From Oscarella lobularis (Eukaryota > Porifera > Homoscleromorpha > Homosclerophorida > Oscarellidae): a stretch of 64,000 nucleotides of DNA. Below the pieces are notes generated by a model. The model saw nothing but the letters and a program-made list of their open reading frames with translations, was not told the origin of the DNA and ran no database searches. The stretch lies in NCBI RefSeq assembly GCF_947507565.1, contig NC_089175.1, forward strand, positions 2,531,733 to 2,595,732. Reading direction: 5' to 3'. Shown piece after piece: positions 35,614 to 48,100 of the stretch (positions within the stretch are counted from its first letter, which is position 1; every line of letters starts with the position of its first letter). The position numbers and the translations under genes are program-made.

Positions 35614-38365
35614 CTAGAGATAAACAGTTCGGTGAGGATAGAGTTTGAGAGTTGTTTTGTTCTCTTGCCGTTTTTTCCTCGCTTTCTGCAAATCGTACTT
35701 TGAAACGGTCTTTATCGACGTCCTTTCAGGCGCAGTCTTCGCCATTCTTTTTCTCTTTCTCCTAACATTCAATTTTAATGTAGATAAACCAGAAAAATCG
35801 CCCGCCTTTTCTACTTGTTAGGCGCTTTCAATTTGAGCATCCATTCCGGCACATCGCAGCCCGATTCCTTCATAACATTCACGATACTACACCAAGCAGA
35901 TATAGACAAACACGAGACTTGACTATCAAAGGAAAGACCTTCGAAGATACGGCGCATCGTCTTCTGTGAAAAAGGACACTGCTTCTCCAACCCTACCTGC
36001 CCTTCCAGTACGTCCTAGACACGGTCTGTTAGTAAGAAGACCCTACTCCCTTCCACGGCTCAGACGGACCTATTCGATGTATGTAACTGACTGCTGTTGT
36101 CGGAAAATCGTAGTTGACCACCATGTTCACTCCTTTGAAGTCAATACCACGGCTCATGAGTTCCGTGCAAATAAGGATCCATATCTACAAGAACACAGCA
36201 TGCTTGAATTGAAGCCAATACGGCGGATTCTTTACCTTTCCCAGCCTGAAACTTCTGACGACATTATCACGCTGTCAATGAAGAGGGTAATGCTTCGTCT
36301 AAAGCAGGAATTGTGTGCAGTCACTTGCCTGCGATTGAGTGCGATCTGCGTGAACGACGTCTACGTTCAACCCGTCATAAATCAACTCGTGAAACAAATC
36401 TTTGGCTCTCTCTTTTGACTGAACGAACACCAGCATAGGAGGCTTAAATCCCTAGAAAACGTCCACGTTCACGTACAAGAGAAAGGCAGACGTCGACAAG
36501 CAACAAACCTCTCTAATAATGTCTCGTATGCCTATGAGTTTTCCCTCTTCTTGACCGACAAAAACGAGACGTTGTTTTATCGCTTCAGTGGCCGTATTTC
36601 TACCAATAAAAATAAAAAACTCGATGTCTAAATTCTAAGCCCTTTGGCATTGTGACTGCTCAAATTATGTTCATGCAAATAAATTATGAACAGGGTTTCG
36701 TTTGCACGTACCTCTGTCCTATGATAACTCGAACGAAATTATCTAAGTGAGCTCGGCACCATTCTTCAATTCCGTTTGATACTGTAGCACTGAAGAGAGC
36801 GTGCCGAACGTCGGGACGGTCACAGGCGGCGTAGATAGGAGCAATCTAGAAGAATCATCATTTATAAATTAGCAAATACAGTAGGTGTATGCAATCATAT
36901 CATTGACTTGATCTCGAAAGCCGCCTTCCCCTTTTTCAAAAAGCTTGTCAGCCTCGTCAAGAATAAGCCACTGGACACTGAAACCAAAATCGATGGAGAA
37001 CATATTTCAACTACCGATATACTTGTCAAGAGAAATTGCTGGGGGCTCTTGCTCCAGTAAGAAACTAAGTCGATTTGGCGTAGTGATTAAAATGTCTAAT
37101 AGGTTGACGTAAAGTGAGAAAGGAAAAGCTGATTTTTCTAATACCAAATCGCTTTGAACTGCGAGGCCCAAATTTTGTTGTCGATGCACTCGCTTTTGTT
37201 AGGACGTGAATATGAAAGCCTGAGCCAGTAGCAAGACGAGAACACTCACGATAAATCTAGAACAGAAACAGTCAAATTATGCACGTCAAAAAAATTCAAA
37301 TTCAACACCTGTTGAGCAAGTTCTCTTGTGGGTGATATGATAACAGCTCGAAAGCCAACTTTTTGAGGTTTCTAATAACAATAATATACAATAGAGATGA
37401 GAAAGAAAAGATCCTCACTTTTAATTGAGCAATAATAGGTAAAACGTAGGCAGCCGTTTTTCCAGATCCAGTTGGTGCACAAGCCAACACTTCTCGTCTC
37501 TAAAAGGAGGCACATCAGTCACAGATTCACTATACAAATTAAACAACGTCATTACGTGCATCATAAGGGGAATCGTTTGCATCTGAATGGGAGTCGGTGT
37601 CGCATAGCCTTGATCTCGAACATTCGCGAGAACGTAACGGGGCATAGAATAACTGGAAGAGAGTCAAAAGTGTCATATCATCAAGGATAATTTACATTCG
37701 ACGTACAGATCGATTAGCTGATTGAATTCCAAAATCAATTCTGGTACGTCGTCACCGGATAAATAAATTCGATGATGATTGCGAAGCGCATTAATCTTCA
37801 AGATAATGTTATTTTGATTATACGTCACTTATTTTATGATGAGCACCTCTTCTTTCCTTTGTACTTCCGCGTTCTTTTCTTTCCTCTTCTTGTCTCGCTT
37901 CTTTTTTGGAGCCAATGATCCCATTTCGATCGCTGCTTTGCTGTCAGAAAATAATTTTGTGCCGTCCCCGTCATCAGTGTCAGAATCATCAGAAAAGTCG
38001 TCTAAATTTATAATCATTAAATTTAGTGCTTTTCTAAAATTATCTACTGAACCGTGAATTTTTTCTATTTTTTTGGAGATTGGTTCTTCGTCCGTCTCGC
38101 TCTCTTTCTCGCGACGTTTCACCTTTTTCTTAGCACTCTTTTCCGCTCCAGCAGTGGTTAAATCTCCGAAAAAATCGAGCTCCTTATCCAGTTCATTGGC
38201 TTGTCGTTTTCTGGCGATTTTTCTCTGCTAAAAATCCTCTTTTCGATGTGGACGCCTAACGGCTCATCAGTTTACTTTATCGTCTAGTTTCCTGACTACG
38301 TGATCAGCTCTGAAAGAGCAACCAGCAGTCAAACGCTTGAACAATTCGTCGACCCCGGCTGCCAT
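35614..38365 (-). CDS. DDX52: DEAD-box RNA helicase DDX52 (Rok1)
   Basis: ATP-dependent RNA helicase needed for 18S rRNA processing in the small-subunit processome (family knowledge). The N-terminus [15 protein letters not shown] and ELDFFGDLT match DDX52. A Lys/Glu-rich region is followed by [18 protein letters not shown], the Q-motif [11 protein letters not shown], Walker [11 protein letters not shown] (near 37460), [10 protein letters not shown] (DEAD, near 36950), [13 protein letters not shown] (SAT, near 36770) and HRIGRTGRAG (split by an intron near 36040). The C-terminal basic segment ([19 protein letters not shown]) comes from a last exon joined through a GTAGAA donor; without that splice the frame would stop at 35811. 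About twelve short introns. Confidence 0.92.
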
Positions 38366-38433
38366 GCTTGGTTGCGTAGACTGTGTGCGTAGTGCGCACT
38401 TTACTGCGTAGGCCTAGTTGACCGTTTTGGTGC
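38366..38433. promoter_or_regulatory. Very short divergent promoter, DDX52/PNPO
   Basis: Only 68 bp separate the DDX52 ATG from the first in-frame ATG of the PNPO gene (161 bp if the second ATG is used). It includes cgtagtgcgcactttactgcg. Both start regions must lie within or beside it. Confidence 0.55.
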
Positions 38434-39438
38434 ATGTTCTCCTGCTACATACAGAGAAGCTTTGCGACTTACAGGCGTAGTTTTGCATTGTTTTATAACC
38501 ACCGGAATCTTATCAAAAGGACAATCATGGCAAGTCGCGAGGAAACGAGAAAAGAACCGTTTGGTCTTCTCGAAACGTGGCTAAAAGAGGCTTTTGCCAC
38601 GCCAATGGAAATGGAACAGAATGCAATGACAATTGCCACTTCGACTAAGTACGTACGAAGAGTCGACCCGAACCTTTGGTAAAGCTAAAACGCGTAGAGA
38701 CGGAAAACCGTCGTCGAGATTCATACTTCTCAAAGGATATGACAACGATGGTCTACGATTTTTCACCAACTACAACGGAAGAAAAGGGCAAGAACTGGTA
38801 TGTGTACAAATAATGACCTTGATATGATGCACCTTTGATTTTTTCTTCGCCAGATCAGCAATCCACGTGCCACTCTCTTCTTTCATTGGCCCAAGATGCT
38901 AAGAGAAGTATGCTAGCTATCCTGGAGACCTTCTCGTGCTTCCAAGATGATTTCTCTCAGATTTCTGTTAGCGGTGTTGTGAGGAAATTGAGTAAAAAGG
39001 AGTCGTCTGATTATTTTCACAGTCGCCCGAGAGGCAGTCAGATTGGTGCTTGCATCAGTCACCAGAGCGAAGTTATTCCTAATAGAGAAGTGGGGACCAA
39101 TTGTGCAGCTTCTGTTTTCCCTTTTAAAATTTAGACTCTAGATATTGATCGAGAGGCAAAAGAAAATGGAAGAGGAGTATGCTGACGAGAGCAAGGAAAT
39201 TCCTAGACCAGATGAATGGTAAGCTACCAAGCCAAGCTTTTCTAATATAATTATTTCTAATGCAAGGGGCGGGTTTCTGCTTGTACCTGAGCAACTTGAA
39301 TTCAAGCAATTGAAAGAGAATGGGAGAGAGACCAGTCAGCGGTGGAAATTCACTCGAATTGAAGCCATTCCCTGTCCTCCTCCAGAAGGAATAATAATGA
39401 GCGACAGTTTGCAGTGGACATCTGAATCAAATACATAA
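38434..39438 (+). CDS. PNPO-like: Pyridoxamine 5'-phosphate oxidase-like protein
   Basis: FMN-dependent PNP/PMP oxidase family (pyridoxal phosphate synthesis and salvage). Exons are about 38434-38648, 38698-38797, 38854-38907, 38961-~39067, ~39139-39221 and ~39268-39438. Recognisable blocks are [79 protein letters not shown] and [19 protein letters not shown]. After LEF the usual FWQGxxxRLHDR block is absent; the chain continues [17 protein letters not shown] and stops without the canonical WLYERLAP end. The RLxDR arginines contact substrate and FMN in known enzymes, so activity is uncertain. The first ATG gives an Arg/Ser/Phe-rich leader that may target mitochondria; a second ATG lies at 38527. 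Confidence 0.85.
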
Positions 39439-39630
39439 ACAAAGTACTGTATATGTCGTTTGTATGAGCCTACTTTCAGCTATGCACTTTGCTTTTAATT
39501 TAATAATCAAATGACGTCCGCTGTATTCAAATCTGCTAATCACGAGAAACGATCCGCGTGACAGTTTCTCACATGATTTTGTGTGGGAGTACAGTGCACA
39601 ACACAACAAGTCTCACCGTGCAAGAAAGCC

Positions 39631-40324
39631 ATGCTCCGTCTCATCGTCCTCTCTCTTTGCCTGGCATTGGTGACCTCCCACTTGTGCCTCCTTTATCCGC
39701 GTCAGCGCGGCAGCCTCTCCGGGGAGAACGAACCAGGCAAGTTAAAGTGCAAAGCAACTCAAATTATGTATTCATTTCTTTGGTGTCTTAGGTGCGGATG
39801 ACTGCGCTCTGACGACTCCCTCTTGCGGTAATCGCCCCACGGAAGAACCCTCAGTGTCCTTCCAGTAAAGGAAGCATGCATTGAGAGTAAACATTATTCA
39901 AATTGCGTTGGCAGGGGCAACAAGCTCTACCAGTTCACCCTGCAAAAGAACTTGAACCATTATAACTACGAGAACCCAGTGAGAAAAATATCTATGTGAA
40001 TTCACACTAATAAGTATATTCTGTATAACAGGGGTATTTGGAGGTTTCGTGGGCTCCGCCAGATGACCTTGACAGACGAACGATCCTCTCTAGAGTGGGG
40101 GACACGAACACAACGTCTCCCTACCTGTACACCGCAACTGTGGAACTGCCATATGCATCTGAGCCAACCCACATTGTTATCATGGTAAAGACGTTCAGTC
40201 TTTAGCCTAGTACTTTTAGTAATTCTGATTCATAAATGTACAGGCTCAGTACAGGACGAATGCACAGGAACCAGTGCCATCAGCCTTCTACCAGTGCGCT
40301 GATATCCAGATCTACGAAAGCTAG
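39631..40324 (+). CDS. Small secreted BIM1/LPMO-X325-like copper protein
   Basis: Five short exons, about 39631-39736, 39792-39864, 39915-39978, 40032-40184 and 40244-40324, encode a protein of about 158 residues. A signal peptide (MLRLIVLSLCLALVTS) is predicted to be cut before His17, leaving HLCLLYPRQRGSLSG at the mature N-terminus. Further motifs are GADDC, a conserved NLNHYNYENPG with a second His, and a C-terminal FYQCADIQIY. An N-terminal His plus an internal His fits the histidine brace of BIM1/X325 copper proteins related to LPMOs; this is inference from pattern memory. Members of that group bind copper but are not all oxidative enzymes. Intron 1 has a GC donor in the canonical AG|GCAAGT context. 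Confidence 0.75.
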
Positions 40325-40760
40325 AGAGAGACATGAACAGCTCTTGGTGCATCGCTACTGTCATGCCTGCTGCATGCGCGTCTTTTGTCTTTTGCCACTG
40401 CCTGTCGCTTGCCTGTCGCCAGATAAAAATGTTTAATTGGCCTTTCGGCCCGTTTCCATGCATCTGGGTGCAAATCGCGAAGCGACTACTGTTTAGGGCC
40501 TCTTTCTTCTCGGGGGCCCCCAGCTAATTAATTACGCGCTGTAGGCCTAGATACATCTCGATACGTGGCCACGTGAGCCAATGGCGGGCTTTTTAGATGA
40601 GGTGCTAGGTACTGTGAGAAAACTATCTAGAAGCACCGCGACAAAGCCTTACTCATTGGCTAACCGATTAGATATAAAACATGGCTAGTCTATTGCTTTA
40701 CTGACAACTCACATCCACTTGAAACTGAAAGAAACGGAAAAAAAGGCAGTTCGTTGATCC
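40325..40760. other. Intergenic between two convergent genes
   Basis: No gene supported. It contains the 3' flanks of the BIM1-like gene and of the ADAMTS gene. A palindromic cacgtg-bearing stretch (gtggccacgtgagcc) lies near 40565-40580. Confidence 0.5.
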
Positions 40761-43700
40761 TCAGCACGCTTGAGTGTTGCATTGTTTCGACGCCGATTTC
40801 TTGTTCAGTTTGCAACAATTGTACTCGTCGATGTTTTTACCTGTGTTGAGATCGCGACAGACGACTCGGCGCGTCTGGTTCCCTCCTCCACACGTCTTGC
40901 TGCATTCGCTATATTTTTTCGTGATCCACTTGAAATTGACATTCTGGGGACACGGCGTTTCGTTGCGCCTTCAAAAGGACAAAATGAGCAAGAAATAAAA
41001 AAGGCTAAACGGGATTTACTTGCACTCGCCGCAGCACGTTTTTTCTCTAGGTCTCGGCTTAGACAAATCGGAGCATCGACTTTCCTTCACGCGTTTTCCG
41101 TCTTTTGTGCGACGACACTCAACAACTGGAGTTTGTGTACCACCTTAAAAATACCTTCATTATCTCCCGCAAAAGACGTTATTTAGCTACGGTACCTGGT
41201 CCGCATTGACTGCACGGGGACTCTTTCTGACTCCAGACATATTTCGTGCATTGCGGTGGAGGATCCGTAGAATTAGGCATAATGTAGAAATAAAAGAAGC
41301 CGGCATGGCATCCCTCAGGCTCAGCACCGTAAATTAGAGCTTCTATAGTAACGCTGCAATTTGTTGGAGTGCTCAGTGCGCCAACAATAACTTCCGGACG
41401 TCGAAGGTAGTAAAATGTCGTTCCTGCCATGTGAACAATTTGAATTTCTCCACCTGTTCCGCCAATCACAACTCTTTTGCCATCATCGTGACTAAGAGCT
41501 AAGGATAGATTCAGTAACTGCATTTCACAAAACACTCTATGTTCAACTCACCAAGAAACAAGAATTGGGAGTCTCCGAACTCTTTAATTATTATTAATCT
41601 CGCACCAGCCGGAATAGTGTGAATGGGAAAAAAAGCTTGGAAGGCTTATAAGTCAGACAGCAAGTAATGACATATTTTACTTTACCGTTTGTGGCTTGCT
41701 GTATTCCAGATGGGAAGGAGCAATTATTTTGAAAGCACGATGAGCCGTCGCCGTCGCAGACGCCACAATTATCATATTTTTTTCCAGACATTGGAACGTC
41801 GTCGCAGCCGACCGGCTAAACCAATCAATGAGGTAGCGTAGATAATTGCACAGTTCGCTTACCACACAACTTCCGTTAAAACACCGATCATTCGTGTGAG
41901 AGTGGCACCGAAGTCCATCTAATTCTTCAACAGAGTCATTTCGGTAGAGCTTTCCCGTTGATTCAGAGATACAGACTAACGTGCAGGTTTTATCTACACC
42001 CCGAATAATAGTCAAGCTCTTTTTGTACATTCTACCATGTCATTGTATACCAATGGGGTAGGGTTGCAAATCAGAAACTCCTTTAGCTATCCCAAGCTTT
42101 GTACATGCTTCTGCCCGAGTCTTGTCTGGCATGTCGTCCCAGATGCGCTTTTCGGTTGGACACGGCTACACATCATGTAAAATTATAAGTACTACTACTC
42201 AAGTCTGTGTACTCACATCATGACGGCGAGTTCCCAGTCTTATCGAGTCTCCTTCGCAAGGAAAACCGCATTTACTAGGACTAAACAGGAATGTCGTTAT
42301 AGATTAAAAGTACTAGCTTTGTGTAAGAGCAACGAACGGTGGACTGTCGCATTTTCTCTCTTCTCTTACAAAGCTGATACCGCAGGTGGCGGAGCCGTCT
42401 CCTACCGGCTTCCACTCTCCCCATGAGCCATTCACAGGCTCAGAGTCAAAGTTTTCAATACATGGTGGTGGTTCACACAGGTCGTCGCCGGGAATAACGC
42501 TGGGCAACACAGATGCCTTTTGACACTTGCGACGGAAACAAATATCCTACGATCGAAAAGCGGGCGTTACTCCTGATCGATTAGACAACTCTAGAATAGA
42601 ATTTACTGGATACGTATCCGGTATTGGTACAGTAGTGGGTCTCGGCACGGGCGATCCGCACGGTGTCCCATCGGTGGCACCGACAAACGTTGTAGTGCAC
42701 TGTCCGTTGGGAAGTTGACACCACAACTCTTGACAGATATCCTGCGGAGATGTTCATACACGGAGTCGTCCCAATAGATCAAAGAGTTGTTAGTTACCCG
42801 ATTGATAAACGAGCAGAATTTCGAACCAGGAAATGCGAGATTGCACTGATCGTCTAGAGTATACCATTTTCCAGGAAACGTGTAGTACTTCTGCCCAAAG
42901 CCTTCTTTGAAGTCAGACACGCAGTTCTCAAGGCACTTCAGGTCACCGTTGCTACACAAAAATCGATTTGTCGTACAACGTGCTGTATGCAATAGATCGT
43001 CTTTACTTGATTCTGTCAAACAGGTACCCTTTGCTGCACTGAGACCACGTGAAAATCTGCGACGCTCCGCTGACGGACGGCGACATTACGAATCCATCAG
43101 AAGCACGGCATTGTCCGCCTGAGCCGTCGTGAAGCATACCCAGGCTGAGAGAAAAAGAAAAACTCCTATAATAAATTATGATTTTTAACGTGTTTCAAAT
43201 ACTTGTGTCCGAGTTCGTGTGCGAGAACATAGCCGATCTGTAAGCCCTTGTCGCTGTTAACGGAAGCTCGGAATTGATTTGTGCATACTCCTCCGATCCA
43301 CGCTCTTCCCAGTTCCCAGCAGTCTTCTTCTCGTCCAAAGCACATGCCGTTTCTAAGGAAAAGGAAATGCGAGTTTGTGCGCTCTCAGTGCACTGTTCAT
43401 TTTAAAATATACCCCGTTAGCAAGAAAGCGTGATCGTGGTGCAAAGGATGGTTCAAGCCATCGTTGTTAATTTTCGCCTGCCAAGCGCTAAAACTCTCCA
43501 AGTTCGTTTTCGAATTTTGGCTAATTCGCAAACCCTCTTTCTACGGAACGCAATGAGATAAAATCTGAAACATAACTTCAGCGCACTTCCTCATCCGCTT
43601 TCGTTTTGAAGACAATGCATCGTTTGAGTATAAGACGAACATTGAAGTCCAGTTCATTAGAGTGATACAAACCGGAGGCCTTCGAGAAACAAATCGTAAT

Positions 43701-44817
43701 AGAAATAGAAAGTTTTTTCCTCAGTTCTACTCACAATGTGAAGTAATTTGATTATAAATTTGAAAAGAATCGTCAGGTTTTTTCCGTGTATGTTATAGGA
43801 CAGATGGTCAATGACGATAATGCTTTCAATAACGTGAAGTCTCTTTGACGCTACGTCAAGAGACTCCGGCCGTATCCTGTTGCAGGTATAGTTTTCCACC
43901 TTTGGCTTCAATTTTTCGGCCAAAGTATCATTAGACGTATTACAAAAGACATTGATGGGCTCCAAACGAGGATCAGGGGTAGGACTAGTAGTAGCAGAAG
44001 TAGTCGTAGGCGCAACTAAGCACTTGTTATTAGTAGGAGGAACAGAAGTAGCAGTAGACATCGGAGCGCCGTCGTCATCATTGCCAGTCATACCACTTCC
44101 CCGTTTCGTCACAATGTGACTGTGCTCGCCTTCCACGAGATGATCAGGAAGTGGCTGTATAATCATGTGATCGCCTTCTATCATTATGGCTCCTCCCTAC
44201 AAGTTTTTGCTAATCAACTTAAATTATCCGGAAATTGGTTTCTCACCAACGTTCCATTGCAGTTTTCGAGTACAACACGAGACTTCACGTGAGACTTGAC
44301 CGTTCCGGAATAGTGACAAGCGTACACGTCGTGATTTATGATCGAACGCTCGTCGCCGCGCAATTCCAAGACAAAGCTCGAACTGACGAACGTCGTGTCC
44401 GTCTTCACTTCCAACATGAACGTTTTCCCGAACGCGGTGAAATTGAAGTGAATCGGCTTCGCATGATCGGCAGTCATGTCGATTCGTCTCGTCGTTGCGT
44501 GATCGGTTAGGAGATCGTGACTGACGTATTGACCGTCTTCGGTCACTCGCATTGGTGTTGTTAGATCGTAGGGAGGGGCTAGATTGGATTTGTAGCTCTA
44601 CTATCGGGGCAACCCACCAGTTCTACTACGGGTACCTTCGTGCAAACGGTGGCGAGGAACGCCAAGGAGAGTCTCCGTGTCGTACTTCGACATGGACTCG
44701 TGCAACTGAACGAGAGACAATGCAGAACGAGTTCTAGGGCTCGTGCGAGCGTACCCTGTGCTCGATTGGAGCTGATAGGGTGAGCGGCGAGAAGAGAGCG
44801 AGCAGAAGCCAGAGCAT
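40761..44817 (-). CDS. ADAMTS-like: ADAMTS-family secreted metalloprotease
   Basis: Secreted zinc protease of the extracellular matrix. A first small exon gives the signal peptide MLWLLLALFSPLTLSA (start 44817), joined in phase to LHESMSKYDTETLLG and then APPYDLTTPMRVTEDG. The propeptide (FTAFGKTFMLEVKTD) is followed by a Ser/Thr/Pro segment and the reprolysin domain. The zinc site HELGHK/LGMLHD is split by an intron near 43200, with Met-turn VMSP near 43080. Disintegrin-like and TSP1 regions follow (SWGEWKPVGDGSATCG, near 42400), then the Cys-rich/spacer signature YDNCGVCDGDGSSC (near 41770) and two or three C-terminal TSP1 repeats, the last being KYSECSKTCGGGNQTRR. The order matches the ADAMTS family. 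I cannot assign a specific paralogue. Confidence 0.9.
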
Positions 44818-45171
44818 TGCAAGTGGAACTGGGAGAGACCGCCGATTCGAGTCGCCTTTGTTTCTTTCGGCGATCCCACGCAAGGATGCCCGCAAGGATG
44901 CAGATGAATGGGTTCACAAATTTGATTAGTCGACTCATTCTTCGGTGCACGGGTGTCGACGTCGCGGAGGGCCTCGTTCGTGAAGAACGGGATGCGGACT
45001 TCCTGAACATGTGCGTGATGACGTCACATGACGTCGAGGAAAAAAACCACAGTGACGTACACAAAGAAAACCAAGCTAGAGGTAGAGGATATTCTAATTA
45101 TATGCACGTAGCATGAGAAAGACGGAAATTCAATTTGCATGCTCATATCGCACCAGCACACAGAATTCTCG
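44818..45171. other. Intergenic, probable ADAMTS promoter
   Basis: 354 bp between the ADAMTS start and the NUP98-NUP96 stop (both minus strand). It holds the NUP98 3' UTR and the ADAMTS promoter. A tgacgtcacatgacgtc stretch near 45017-45034 contains two CRE-like TGACGTCA/TGACGTC motifs. No gene supported. Confidence 0.5.
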
Positions 45172-48100
45172 CTATTTTACCAAACCAGATATGTAACTTC
45201 GAGTTAGCGCTCTCAATTCCGACATAGTGTAGTCCTCCGGCATAGGAAGACAGGCAATGAAAGGCGTAAGAGCGAGAGGCGGTAGAGCACTGTCGTCTAA
45301 CACGACGTCTTCATCAGGATGGTCCTATAGAAACGGTATGGCCTGCAATTGAAAATCAATAAAAACATCTCTTACCTGTAAAAATAGGAGCGTTTTCAAA
45401 AACGTTGCGCATTTCATACTAATTTCGCTCTGACAGAGCCTGTCTTCGAAAGAGACACACGTGAAATCCTTCATACGAGTACACAAGAGCTGAAGCTGCT
45501 CTTGCAATCGTTCCCTAAGATCCTCGTCATCGTTCTGAGAAAGAGGTACAGTAGCAAGGTCTTCTACTGCTGGCCGAATGTACGTACCTCGTCCAAATTC
45601 ATCATTTCACTTCTGATATTCAAATAGTCCAAAATGATCTAAAAGAAAGTCGCCCGTTTCGCGCAAACGAATTTTATTAATTAAAACGTACTTCGCCGCG
45701 GTTGCTCCAGTCAAATATGTCGCAATTTCGATTGTCATCGGCTAGCTGCTCTAACATCGCAAAAAGATACTGTTCTTTCCCTAAAACGACGCGTGCAAAG
45801 GTGCAACGATAGAATTACGTACGCACCATTAACGATGCAATCAGCAGCTAAATTTTTCATAATGACGTCATGGGCTGCATTCCAAAAGCCGCCCTTCAGG
45901 CAGTACTCAGCCTCTTTCTCCGCATTTTGATCATAACGGGCTCTCAGAGCCTATATACATGTAACTACCGTAAGAGAAAAAACCAGGCGTACGATAAATA
46001 CTTTTGCTTCGAAGATCCATTCAGCTGGTACGAGCAGTTTTTCAACTAGAAACTTTTCGTCTTCGCTATCGTCGTCCAAGCCGCACTGTCTCGTTAAAAT
46101 CTGCTGAACAGCCAGCTGCCTATCCGCAGACTCGTCCAGATGAAGAAGAACGAAAATAGCCCACTTCCACAGGCCAAGAGACTCTAACTGCGAAGCGAAG
46201 TCGGTGTGAAGTGCAACGTAGTTATAAGCAGGCAAATGCTCGTAGTAAACAGCTCTCAGAAGCAAGCTAATAAACCAGCTAAAAAGAAAAGGACTTTCCA
46301 ATCAAAATAGGAAATTAAATTTAACTAAGAGAATCGAACCTGACTCCATGATCCAAGAAATGCGACGTATAGGTGGCCGGAGATAGACTTCTCTCCAAAC
46401 GGTGCGTGCGATTAGAATGGAGTTTCAGCAAGTGAAAAGATAAGTCTCTGACTGTGCCCATCAAGCCTTGAGAGTCAAGAAAGTTCAAAAGTCGGCCGTT
46501 CTTTACGTAGGGCGGATGAGGCGGCGCAGCAACGGTGCCAGATTTTCCCTTTTATTAATTAAAAATACCATTTTCTCTTTTGTGCTAGAAATAGCGAAGT
46601 GCAAACCTTGAAAGCTTCGCAATAGAGGCGCAATCCGCGAGAAATTGAATCAGAAGCCGAGCATTCAACACTAAAATTGTCGCATTAGTGAAATCGTTCG
46701 TAAGATCGCGTCACTTTACTTTAGATGAAGAGACAGACATCTTTGCCAATGCATGCCTTCGCACGTCTGTATAGAATGACGTAGACTCGACTTATCCCAC
46801 GACGTTTGTCCGGCTGAAATAGCGTATTTTTTCAAGTACTCAACATTCATTAGAGCATCCGCCTAAAAGACACATCTCAAGGAGCTCTACTTCGTCTTCA
46901 ACGAGTTCCCTTACTTTCAGTTGCTCCCATTCGCTCAACTGTTGCAAGCACAACGCTTTGGACACCTCGCTACCGCCCATCTGAGCGATGATCAGAGCAA
47001 GACTGTGATCGGCGTGACGTTGAGCTAGTTGACACGCCGGCCCAATTTGCTCAGTCGAAAGCAAAGAGCCCAACCTGTCCAAATAGTCCTAATAGGGAAA
47101 AAACCCTCAAAAGACGTTCCAAGCGCGGACAAAAAATGCCTACCTTTTCGCCCGAGGACTCGACCCGTTTCATTCCCGTTATCGACAGCCAATCAGCGAC
47201 GGCGTGCCGACGAGCGATTCGATGCAAATACGACGCCTCCTCCGTCTCGTGGTCGACCTCTTCGTCGTTGGCGTGAACGCCGTCGAGGCGACCCCACAAG
47301 GCGACACACAAACGACAGTTGGACTCAAACTGCTCTAGCGACTCATCATCTGAGAAAAATCCTCTAGTGACGATGCGCATGCAAAATGCCTACATGACTC
47401 ACGTAAAAATTTTCTGGCCATTTCCTGCGCTGCACTGGTCATATCGTGAATGATCTGGACGCCCTTGGCGACAGTGAAACGAGGAACACCGTTCTCGTCC
47501 AAGTGCTGTCCGCTGTGTCGAAAGGCGACGTCCAATGCAGGCAGAAAATGAGCCTAAAACACAACACGCACACAAAGTTTACTAAACAAAGTAACTAAAC
47601 GTCAAACAACGTATGATCTAGACCTCTATGTTTGGAGACGCTGGAATCATCGTCGGAGATATGACGACTCTTTCGAGCGTCACGGTATAGTACGGCGAAT
47701 GCCGCAAAGAGGCTGCTCCAGCGGACGACTTCGGTCCGAAGATGGTAAACGACATATCGGCGTCGGAGCTCTTCTTCGTCGTCGCCGTCGGTGCGAGCGA
47801 CGAGCCTAGATGCGCCAAAATCCCGTTGGGACCCCACCCGACGCGAAACGATCGTCCCATGAAAGCCGCCGTGTCCTTGATAAGACATTGACGTCCCGAT
47901 TCGCTCGCGGGATCGTGGAACTTCCTAAAGAAGCTCTCCTCCCACGGCACGGGCGTAATGACGCGTTTCTCTCGAGTCAGGGTAGCGGCATGAGCGCGGA
48001 AGGAACGAGACGATTGCTGAGGAATTCCACGTGGCGGTCGGCTGGAGACGTCCATTCTCTGAACGCTGAGAAGGGACGACGCCGGGGAGAGAGTCGCACC

